A stretch of 64,000 nucleotides of DNA, from positions 1,378,601 to 1,442,600 of the forward strand of contig SCFE01000113.1 in the NCBI GenBank assembly GCA_004352715.1, written 5' to 3'. The DNA comes from Hofstenia miamia. Its lineage: Eukaryota; Xenacoelomorpha; Acoela. Below, piece by piece: positions 55,107 through 64,000 of the stretch; positions within the stretch are counted from its first letter, which is position 1; every line of letters starts with the position of its first letter. Under the pieces are notes generated by a model. The model ran no database searches, was not told the origin of the DNA, and saw only the letters and a program-made list of their open reading frames with translations. Made by a program: the position numbers and the translations under genes.

Positions 55107-56688
55107 CCCATTCTTGACAAGCACGTCAAACGTTTCTTTCTAGACGTCCATGAAACATAGAGCTCACGTGGATGAAAAGTTTTTCAAACAACATTAACTT
55201 AACATCTTAAAATCAAGTCATTCAAAGTATTTTTATTGTTGATATTTTTTGTTTGTTTTGAAATATTTTTAAAAATTTAAATGAAATCTTTCACTCAGTA
55301 TTTATTTTAATGCTCTCTGTTCTCGGCCCCGTAGATATTTTTTTGGTCTCAGACACTTATTTGCATTGAATCGAGTCTAATATCGCAAGGTCTATTTGAG
55401 AGTCAAAAAGAACGAGAATTATATAGTAAAATTAATAGTAGAAATTTAGATGTCAAAATTTCAAAGAAATGCTATGGACATATCTGCTGATCCTTCGTTC
55501 GAGGCCCTGCATGTATGGTTTATTAAAACTTCTAATGGAATCCTAGAAGGGATATGGGAATTTAAGTTTTTCGGGTATGTAAGCACACTTAGATGTAATG
55601 TAATTATTAAATAATTAGTAAGTATAATTTCCATACTACTGCAGCTGCATTCGATTGAAGAATATTTGTTTTTACTGATTTCTATGAGAATTAGTCGAGA
55701 TTGAATGAAAAAGTTCTACCAGTAATTTGTCAATATATTTAGAAATTTTAAACAAAAAATGATGAAATCGTTTCTCATAGAGGAACTGAAAAACAGACAA
55801 CTTTTTCATGCCACCAGTAATAAATGCTAGGTCAATCCTTGAGTTTTCATTAGAATTATTTTGAAAATAGCGTATTAATGATATTTGTGCACACAAATTC
55901 ATCCTCCTGAAGTTTGAATAAAATATTCATATGTTTCTTAGATTAGTAAGTTCATAGTCTATTATTCACAACCAGCATCATTAAAAACGAATCCAAGCAA
56001 AACAGGGGTAATGATGTTTTAATTCACTAGGAGAAATGATATAAATTTATTATCAGACGTCCATTAGATTTGATATTACTTGTATATACTTTTGTCTAGT
56101 ACGATGGACAAAATTCATTAATTATGAATGAATCAGCTCTTGCGTAGATTAGTATACGTCTGAAAATAAAATTATTATTTCATTGAGATCAAATAAAAGT
56201 ATTTGCTAGACAACTTTAAAACATAGCAAAAAAATGAAGAGACTAAATATATATGGAGATTGATTATTCAAAATGATACATTCTAAATGCATATGATTTT
56301 ATTAAATTTGCCGTGCAAATTAGGCTAAGAAGTTGTTGATCTTAAATGAGAGAGAGAGCTAATACAATCCGTACATAAGATTTACAATTTTGATTAAAAA
56401 TAGAAGTATCTTCTGGTGACTATACTGATGCATTTAAATGTTTGTATCATCACATACATTCTATGATTAAATTTTCTAATGTTTTGCACTGATTTTGTCA
56501 TCTCATCTTCAAAAATTATATTCTAGTTATATCTAATGAACTAGAAAGAGCATTTAAATGAATTGATTTTAAAAAAAGCGATGACTACTTTCTATAAATG
56601 GATCATTTCGGTATTCAAATAACTGGTAGTTTAAGTATATGTTTTTTTATCACAATAATATAGCATTTCTTGCATTGCACAAATTTAG
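55107..56688. other. Intron-like AT-rich DNA, no other feature
   Basis: Lies between candidate plus-strand exons. No repeat ends were recognised. Confidence 0.4.
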
Positions 56689-56714
56689 CGAATTAATTCC
56701 CCTTTGGGAAAATG
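56689..56714 (+). CDS. Candidate micro-exon 2 of the plus-strand gene
   Basis: Acceptor GCATTGCACAAATTTAG, 26 bases, donor AATG|GTAAGT. In phase 0 it reads RINSPLGK plus two bases. Phase fits both neighbours, but its small size makes it the weakest member of the chain. Confidence 0.3.
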
Positions 56715-58401
56715 GTAAGTACTAGTATTATTTGATATGCTTCTTTTGTTTGTTAGACCGGGCGTATACATCTGGGAGTCAAGTTCAGCAAAACATCTCC
56801 CTAATGTATACTCCCAGCAGTAGGATGCTGATTTTATTGCTTACCCTGTATGTTTAGCTTCAGTTTTATCAAAATTAGAAAGAAAGATCATCCTAAATCC
56901 ATATTTGCTATTTTTACTCAAATATTTCAACCAACTGGTACATTCACCTTTTTGTACTTATTGTATACATGTTTGCTGTTTTCTCACTATTTTTATGTTC
57001 TATCCATAACGTTTGTTTTGTGATTTTTTATTCATCATTTATGTGCTACATTAATACTTTAATTGGAAAATGTGTCCCTTCACCATTTAATGGCTAAGTA
57101 ACTTAATGGGCATCTTCAGGAAACAGATTTATCGACTCTTTTTATTACTGAGTTATAACAGTTGAATTTCTCTATTATAGCTATATTAACCCTTAATGCA
57201 TAACATATTTTACCGACATTAATGCACAGCCGGACCAAATTGACCAATTATGACAATGATGTTAATTTACGCACTATGATCATAAATTCGTAATTCTAAT
57301 GTTTGCTGCTTAAAGAAATAATACACAGGTAAGTAGTGCGAAAACTCCGAAATCTTAAAGAGGCAGCGACAATTAATGAGTGGTCTGGGTGAAATTAACC
57401 AATGCTATGCATATAAGTATTAACCCTATTATTCACAAGGAGTAAATTTACCCCCCCCCCAAGTGTATCTTTATTTATAACTTTTTAAAGCCAAATTTGC
57501 AAGGTTGGCTGAACTTTTCACTATAATAAATTTAGTTTTACACATTCTGTGAAAATTTTAGGGTAATTTATTTTAATATAGAAATATAAAAGTAACTAGA
57601 CAAAAACAAAAAATGCTGACATCAGTACTAATAATTACAAATAAATATGCCTTAAGTTATTACTAGATCCTATAATTTGTGTTTTGAATAGAAAAAATAA
57701 AAGTTGACCAAAAATAATAACCACTTTGACATAAGACATCTCAGCTTTTTTGCCAATTTTTTTGCAAAAAATGCTGATGTTAGCAAAAATGTATGGCTAA
57801 AAATTTTTTTGGATTTTTTTTAAGCATTTTATTCCATATTAACTTTGTGCCAAACTTCATGACAATAGCATTCATATATTAAAATAAACCTTGTGAAACC
57901 AACATACATAGAAAAGGTTTTGATGATTAGGGTTAAGCACATTTGTATCAGTTATTGAAATACATTTTGTATATTGTTTCATCAGAATTCTACAGAATTT
58001 TCAACAAGGTATTTATAATATCTTGCAAACTAATAATGTTTCACCTTTAAAATTCGTTTGGTCAATATAACTATTAAATTGTTGTTTCCATACAAGATTT
58101 TTTAACTAGTTGACGAAACAAACTAACACATTTTTTACTGGAACACAATGTATTTGTAAACAATCAATTAAGCAAATATTTTCCTGGAATAGGCTTATTA
58201 GCTCATAGACTAGATTAGAATTGATTAGTTTCCATAAGACCATTAGATGTAGAATGAGTAGTTTGTTACATCACATTCATGTCTATAAATTCTAAATTAG
58301 CTATAAAATCTAAATGACATTCTCTAAATTTATTGTGAATTAAAAAATTATTTTATTTTGTACAATTTTAATTGCATGACATTTGTTAATCTTACATTTA
58401 G
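56715..58401. other. Intron-like AT-rich DNA, no other feature
   Basis: A poly-C tract lies at about 57451-57460. No other feature is seen. Confidence 0.4.
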
Positions 58402-58439
58402 GAGTGGCATAGTGTCAATCAATCTTCTTGTCAAGCAAG
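58402..58439 (+). CDS. Candidate exon 3 of the plus-strand gene
   Basis: Acceptor TTAATCTTACATTTAG, 38 bases, donor CAAG|GTTAGT. In phase 2 it completes a Trp codon and reads SGIVSINLLVKQ, ending in phase 1. It joins 56689-56714 to 59273-59324 with no stop. Confidence 0.38.
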
Positions 58440-59272
58440 GTTAGTATTTTAATTTAGTTGAAAATAGTTTTCTATTGTAACATAAGATCTTAACAGTTGG
58501 AAGGGCTATTTTGCAAATTTGCATATGACCTGCTCGAAACTTATTAATTTGACCTTGAGTGTTGAAAATGTTTCATATATTGATTCAATGATTATCCATT
58601 TCTGCATGCATGAATTTGCTACTGCTTTGTATAAAACTTAGCATTTATGTTAATAGAAGAAAGCAACTAAGAAATCAAAACTATATTTAGTATTAAAAAA
58701 CAATGGTAGCTATGTTAAATGCTAAATATTAAATTAATAGTGATGTAACAAACAATATATTGCCTTATTTTGTCTACACCTGCATGCTGTATACTAAGAA
58801 AACTATTATAAAAAATTGGGGCTTTGGAAATATTTGTAAAATTATTCCAATGAAAATCCAATTGGAATCAATAAATAGCAAATTTTGTTTGTCCAACCAA
58901 TTCCAATGTCCAATTGAAATGTAATTAGATTCCAATTCCAATGGACAAGCCTGAAAATATGTCAATATTCACAGGTAGCAATAAAATTACAGCAGAAGCT
59001 AATTACATGTTTGCTATAAAAATTAAAATATTAGATTTTTCCAAAAACACAATGTGCATTGTGTTGCTTCCACTTATCTCACAGCAATGGATATAAATGA
59101 CAAAATTACAAAAATATGCAAAAACAAATAATAATAGAGATGCCAGTTTGTTAAAGAACCAATGGATATTATTTCTTAGAACATTCTTACCAAAATCTAA
59201 AAGTACATAACTATACTTTCCACTTAGATAATTTTATTCTTTTGTTTTTCTCAACTCTTTTCTCTAAAACAG

Positions 59273-59324
59273 GTTTTTTTGGCTTTTGTGGTATTTCTGG
59301 AGCAGCACTTTCATATTCCATTTT
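59273..59324 (+). CDS. Candidate exon 4 of the plus-strand gene, membrane-segment-like
   Basis: This has the strongest acceptor in the chain: a long pyrimidine tract (TTTTGTTTTTCTCAACTCTT), then ACAG. The donor is TTTT|GTAAGC. The 52 bases read GFFGFCGISGAALSYSI when entered in phase 1, a glycine/alanine-rich hydrophobic stretch like a transmembrane helix. The next exon should start in phase 2 beyond 59324 and was not found. A copia element follows. Confidence 0.48.
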
Positions 59325-59998
59325 GTAAGCAATAGATTATAAAATGGGCAAATTTGAGCAATTTGATTGGCTGCCAATGGACATCACTCACTTGCACTTT
59401 GTTACACTTGGACAGTGCTCATTCTCTATTTGGAAGGGGTTTTTTAAACAGGCTTGTTTAAGTGATTACAATTGTTTCTACTTTGGAGACTTACTTAAAA
59501 TTTGTTGTTATACCAGTACATTACTATCAGACAAAAAACTTGGATTTCATTAGAGTGGCCATCACTTGTTCTTACCTTGGGCCCTTCATATGATGAAGAA
59601 TAAAATTATTAGGGCCCTTAGTGTTTATTAAATAGCATTTATTGTTATGTCTGTTTATAATAATCTAATCCTGAAATCCCTGAAAACAAACATTTGCTGA
59701 TTAAAATTTACGAAATAAGCAGGAGGTGAAAGCCAATTGTGTAGACAGACTGTTTTACACAAAGGAACATTATATGATAAAACCATTTATTGCACAACTA
59801 TTTACAATCTAAAATAATGAAGAAACAAGTACATTGAAGAGAGCAGGCACTATAGTAAATAGTGGTAAATAGTGTAACTCTAACATACCCACCTTCTTTG
59901 TGAATAAAGCAGAGCAGGGCATAAGATAAAACATAACAAAGAATCAAATACCAGAAATTATTTGAAGTAACAGTTTTTTGCCATTTGATTTTGTCAGA
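59325..59998. other. No gene seen
   Basis: An open frame at 59344-59553 is unrecognised. The stretch may hold the 3' end and LTR of the copia element, but no repeat boundary could be shown. Confidence 0.35.
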
Positions 59999-61380
59999 CT
60001 ATTCACAATCTGCAATGATTTTAATTGTTGTAGTATATTCAATGGTCCAGTCCTTTCCAATTCCTTCTTTTATAAAATTTAAATTCATTATTAGCATTTT
60101 TTCAAGATTCAAGTTGCTTTGCAAACCATTTACCAATGATTTACTATCAGTATACACCTTCATAGGAGCAAACACACCAATACATAAACTAATAAAATAA
60201 TGGATAAATAAAACCATATCAAGTGCATCAACAAGAGCTATTGCTTCAGCAGATGAAACACTTCTTGGAATTTATTTCAGCTTTTTAGTTGACCAGCATA
60301 CCAAATCACATCCAAGGAAAATCACATACCCACCATAGCTTACAGTACCAAACGAAGCAGTTGAATATAGAATAAATAATGGAATACTTTTATTATTAGC
60401 TAATCCATTTTAAAATTGAAATGTAACATTTTCATGACACAAGTAACATAAGCTTATTGACTGCATGCAAATCAACCAATTTAACATTTCCTTTACCAGT
60501 AAACTGCAAAACAAAAGATATATCAGGCCTGCTATTTGTACTTAGCCACATTAGTTTTCCTAATAAATTACGAAAACAATCATCTTCTTTAACAGGTGAA
60601 ACATTGCCTAAAAAAATTTCTGACAATGTTTTAATATAATTTTCTTGGCAAATGTCAAATTCATATGCAGACTTTCGAATTTGTAGGCCCAAATAATCAA
60701 TCCATTTTTCCCCAACATGTTATATCTTTCCAATCAGGAAAGATTTCTTAATGGAAGCTATAAAATGACATTTCCATTCCTTTTTGCCAAATATTAAAAA
60801 ATCATCAACATGAATGGCAACACCACCACAAATTCTATCACATTTTAAAGAAATACACAGCCTTTTCAATTTCACATCTTATACCATTAAATTCTGTTAA
60901 CACATGAGAAACAGATTCAAACCACAATTTTAACACATCTGTTAACCCATACATGCCAACATTCAGTTTCCAAATACAATTACTTGATTGTTCTGCCTAA
61001 GGTGAAGGAAACATCTCTATTTAGTTTATCACCTTGTAAGAAAGGTATTTTTACACCTACAATGCTAATTTCCCATTAAACATTGATGCTAATGATAACA
61101 ATCTGGCACATGTAGGCAAATAAGCTTCAGGTATTTCTCTGTCTTCATATCCTTGCACTACTAATCTGGCTGTAGGATATATATTACCATTACCTTCCAA
61201 GTTAATACCCAACTTGTACTGACAATATTTAAGCCAGAATATGCATCTACAAAAAATTTCTTCAAATGCATTGTGATAACACCATGACTGTAATTCCAGC
61301 AGTTTGGCATCAATATTGTAGGATCTCCTTCCAAGCCCAATTACACTCAAACAAAATCTATAAATTTGTTTCTTGGCCAT
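59999..61380 (-). pseudogene. Ty1/copia retrotransposon pol (RT-RNase H), GalEa-like
   Basis: In minus order: YPTARLVVQGYEDRE with LPTCARLLSLAS (61220-61100), KIPFLQGDKLNR (near 61040), CIWKLNVGMYGLTDVLKLWF (60975-60915), and GGVAIHVDDFLIFGKKEW (catalytic HVDD, near 60810). Then come YLGLQIRKSAYEFDICQENY (near 60690), LGKLMWLSTNSRPDISFVLQ (near 60550), YVIFLGCDLVCWSTKKLK and SSAEAIALVDALD (60320-60220), and VYTDSKSLVNGL (60160-60125) of the RNase H. This is the full motif order of a Ty1/copia RT-RNase H. FLQG and HVDDFL resemble the GalEa clade known from aquatic animals. Only a few stops and shifts occur, so it is younger than most LINE relics here. Integrase and gag lie upstream or are lost. 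LTRs not identified. Confidence 0.88.
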
Positions 61381-61795
61381 AGCAGCAGGAAAGGTTCCAT
61401 TGATGCTTAAATGTTTCTTATTTGCTAATCTTTCACATATACCAAAGTCATAAACTGTAATTAATGTGTTAATTGCTGTTTAGGTAATCTCTGCTTGGAC
61501 TCCTTAGGAGTATCTGCCCAAAGCTGATTAGTAATTCACCAATTAATACATTGTGGTTTCTACTTTTACTTTTTAACAAATGTTGTACAGTAAGTGTACA
61601 TGCTATACCAACAATACCAATTGATTGTAGTAATACAAATCTGTGGCCATAAATACAAAATAAGTTCCATTTTGATCAACTTATATCAACTATATCAACT
61701 ATATTAGCAGCTGTTCCCATATCAACAGCAGTTTATGAAACAGACTGTTGTTCACCATTGCAATAAATGCCTACTTCTTTAAGATGAGATTAGTA
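61381..61795 (-). pseudogene. Probable upstream pol remnant of the copia element
   Basis: Minus frames give fragments such as IVGIACTLTVQHLLKSK but no conserved integrase motif. Composition continues that of the RT region. Confidence 0.3.
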
Positions 61796-61807
61796 GTATA
61801 ATAATAA

Positions 61808-61891
61808 GGCAAGGAGATCCCACTTTTTTCTGATTGGTCGAGGGGCCGCGGCAAGGAGATCCCACTTTTTTGTGATTGGTCGAGAGGGTTG
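61808..61891. repeat. Tandem duplication, 42-bp unit
   Basis: GGCAAGGAGATCCCACTTTT then TTCTGATTGGTCGAG is followed at once by a second copy starting at 61850, with one change (TTGTGATTGGTCGAG). Each unit carries a GATTGG string like an inverted CCAAT box. GC-rich context with GGGGCCGCGG between units. Confidence 0.9.
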
Positions 61892-61995
61892 GCCTTTGAC
61901 CTGAGACGTTGTGGATATTGCCGGGGGGTGTTTTACTGACGTCATGCATGTACTTTTACTAGTTTTTGTGTTATTTATGTGGCCTAATTTAGTTT

Positions 61996-62275
61996 TCATT
62001 TTTTTATTTTTTTAGTTTTAATTTTCCACCATTACCTTACATTTTTTTATTTCTCTTTCCAACATAAATTTACTTTTTTTTAGTTTTTACTTTCATTAAC
62101 TTACATTTTTTTAGTTTTTACTTTCCCACATTACCTTACATTTTTTTTAGTTTTACTTTCCCACATTACTTAACTTACTTTACATGTATTTCTCTCCCAC
62201 ATTACCTTACATTTTTTTTAGTTTTACTTTCCCACATTAACTTACTTTATTACTTTCCCATTTTACATACTTGTT
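61996..62275. repeat. Minisatellite, about 33-40-bp unit
   Basis: Six or seven diverged units of ACATTTTTTTAGTTTTTACT plus TTCCCACATTACCTT, strongly pyrimidine-biased on the plus strand. Confidence 0.9.
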
Positions 62276-62348
62276 TAAAAAGTGGAATCGAAAAATATTT
62301 CCAAGTAAAAATAAATATAAATAATAATATTTAATAAACGTACGTGGT

Positions 62349-62526
62349 AAAACCCACATACGTGTTGAAGACAAGACAAAACTGTAATTTATTCTACACT
62401 TTGCTTATAATGACCATATTTATCGTACTATTAAATTAAAACCCACATCAATGTTGAAGACAAGACAAAACTGTAATTTATTCTACACTTTGCTTATAAT
62501 GACCATATATATCGTACTATTAAATT
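62349..62526. repeat. Tandem duplication, 89-bp unit
   Basis: AAAACCCACATACGTGTTGA to ATTAAATT is repeated from 62438 with only a few changes (ACGTG to CAATG, ATTTAT to ATATAT). Not coding. Confidence 0.95.
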
Positions 62527-63294
62527 TGTCTATTGTGCAAGTTGTTGAAGGAATTCTGTAGGAAACAAACATAATGTGTATTTGCACGGTATGAATTTCA
62601 CACAATCGTATCTAAATTAATGGTTAATAAACAATATAATTAATTTAACATTATGACATTCACAATCAAAAACACATTAAAATAAAACTTTTAAAACAAA
62701 TTCAATTAAAATTAAAAAAAGTATATAATTAATTTAACATCGGACTGCAAATTCGCAGGAATTCATTAAAATAAAACTGATTATGTTTTTAAAAGAAATA
62801 TCGGTAAAACTAACTAGAGATCATATTGCAAAAAGTGTTAAGAATCAATATCTGAGATTTAATTATAAAAATAGCTTACCAAAAGTAAGACATCTTCAAT
62901 TGGATTTGTTTCAGCAATGTGAAATTTTATTTGAGATTACGTTGAACTGTTTTTCAAGCATGGTCTACAAACGGAAAACATCTTCAATTGGATTGCTGTG
63001 TGAGACAAGATAATAAATCAAAGATACTTCACTTGATATGCAGACAAAATCAATCCAACGCGTAGTGTATTGTTTTGATTAAAAGATAATCTTCAATCGT
63101 ATGTGTTCATTGAGAAAAATACCTGTTTCACAGACGGCAAAAATAAACACGCTTGTTTGCAGTCTATTGTTTAAAATGTAACAAACATGAAATGCCTTCA
63201 CAATTATAAAAATGAATTCAAGAATAAAATATTTGCAAGTAGGAATTTTTATATGAAACATTTCAAGATTGTTGATAACATGTTTTGTTATTAG
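62527..63294. other. AT-rich DNA, no gene seen
   Basis: A 76-codon plus frame (62783-63013) and an 86-codon minus frame (63079-63339) are open but not recognised. The string AATTAATTTAACAT occurs near 62640 and 62730. Confidence 0.35.
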
Positions 63295-63670
63295 TGTCGT
63301 AAATTGGTTGTTAGCGTTTATTGATATACATATATACAAAACGGTTAAAAATATAAATTTAATATTATAAGAAATTGCTTAAATTTTAAAATTTTTTGGT
63401 GTCTTTTCTATTAAGAATTAAATAAATACCCGGTATACGACGTTTCCACGATTGTGATTTACATTTATTTTCCAACATATTTTNTGTCGTAAATTGGTTG
63501 TTAGCGTTTATTGATACACATATATACAAAACGGTTAAAAATATAAATTTAATATAAGAAATTGCTTAAATTTTAAAATTTTTTGGTGTCTTTTCTATTA
63601 AGGATTAAATAAATACCCGGTATACGACTTTTCCACGATTGTGATTTACATTTATTTTCCAACATATTTT
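63295..63670. repeat. 190-bp direct duplication across a single N
   Basis: TGTCGTAAATTGGTTGTTAG at 63295 recurs at 63485, and the two 190-base copies match throughout with about five small differences. A lone N at 63484 sits exactly at the join, so this may be an unmerged contig or haplotype overlap rather than a real duplication. Confidence 0.9.
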
Positions 63671-63790
63671 CACGTTTATGACTTACATTTCTTTTCTGAC
63701 GATTTCACATTTGTAGACTTACAATTTTTTTCCGACGTTTTTCCTTTCTTTGAGTCTACATGGCTTTTGACTTTTCTACGTTTGTAGACG
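63610..63790. repeat. Decaying tandem array (TTTCCACG-TTGTGACTTACATT units)
   Basis: Successive units such as TTTTCACGTTTATGACTTAC, TTTCACATTTGTAGACTTAC and TTTTCTACGTTTGTAGACG occur at about 35-40-base spacing. They are increasingly diverged to the right. Confidence 0.6.
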
Positions 63791-64000
63791 TCAATCCATT
63801 CTTTTAGTACATATACATTGTAAGAAACTGAATATTATGTTAAAATTAAGATATCTTTTCATCATTAAACAAAATGAAAATTTCATGACGTTATTAGTAT
63901 AAACTTTCAAGAATGAGTGAGAAAAACGTTAATGCACAAAAAATTTTTATTGTAAATTCAGATTTTACTTTATACAGATATATATATATATATATATATA
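63791..64000. other. AT-rich DNA ending in (TA)n
   Basis: No gene seen. A TA run starts at about 63979 and reaches the window end. Confidence 0.8.

Noticed and set aside
1-64000. tRNA, rRNA, CRISPR, riboswitch or bacterial operon features
   Set aside because: No cloverleaf with A/B-box signals, no rRNA-like block, no regularly spaced identical repeats and no Shine-Dalgarno-led gene rows were seen. A tRNA scan was not possible by eye.

Overview
The window is eukaryotic, very AT-rich intergenic and intronic DNA. It looks like an animal genome, most plausibly an aquatic invertebrate. Three things point there. First, spliced exons on the minus strand at 21.4-25.5 kb encode the dimerisation half of a Rel homology domain (NF-kB/Rel family), with matching intron phases. 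Second, the repeat fauna is metazoan: CR1/L2/RTE-like LINEs, Penelope-like elements, an RLE-type LINE, a GalEa-like Ty1/copia element, hAT, piggyBac, Tc1/mariner, pogo-like and Mutator-like non-autonomous elements. Third, there is no compact prokaryotic gene organisation. Six blocks of Ns and two single Ns mark assembly gaps. Many long open frames are only gap read-through or antisense of repeats. All family calls come from reading translated motifs, without database searches.

Layout. 1-5 kb holds a rearranged mariner-type transposase, a gap and hAT-like ends. 4.9-8.9 kb holds three retroelement pieces: an RLE-LINE tail, a LINE tail on plus and a LINE RT on minus. 10.9-13.2 kb has AATA arrays, a Penelope RT split by a MITE, and a GC-rich-ended MITE. 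14.9-19.1 kb has a pogo-like MITE, a TA-flanked MITE, a second inverted copy of the GC-ended MITE, and a piggyBac relic. Two possible small exons lie at 15.7-16.0 kb. 20.8-25.5 kb is the Rel-domain gene with a foldback element and a hAT MITE in its introns. 25.8-28.3 kb holds two hAT elements. 29.9-41.2 kb is mostly LINE remnants, with two unrecognised coding-looking segments (31.2 and 36.3 kb) and a Penelope GIY-YIG nuclease. 42.6-45.2 kb holds another LINE and a retroelement C-terminal domain. 46.6-47.3 kb has two foldback MITEs. 47.9-49.8 kb is an RLE-type LINE. 50.3-52.8 kb is a possible undescribed element with a degenerate protein. 54.1-59.3 kb has a hAT MITE and a phase-compatible set of four small plus-strand exons. 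60-61.4 kb is copia pol. 61.8-64 kb is tandem duplications and minisatellites.

The working genes, if any, are the Rel-family gene (minus) and the short-exon gene (plus). Everything else is mobile-element sediment, almost all of it disrupted by stops, frameshifts or deletions.
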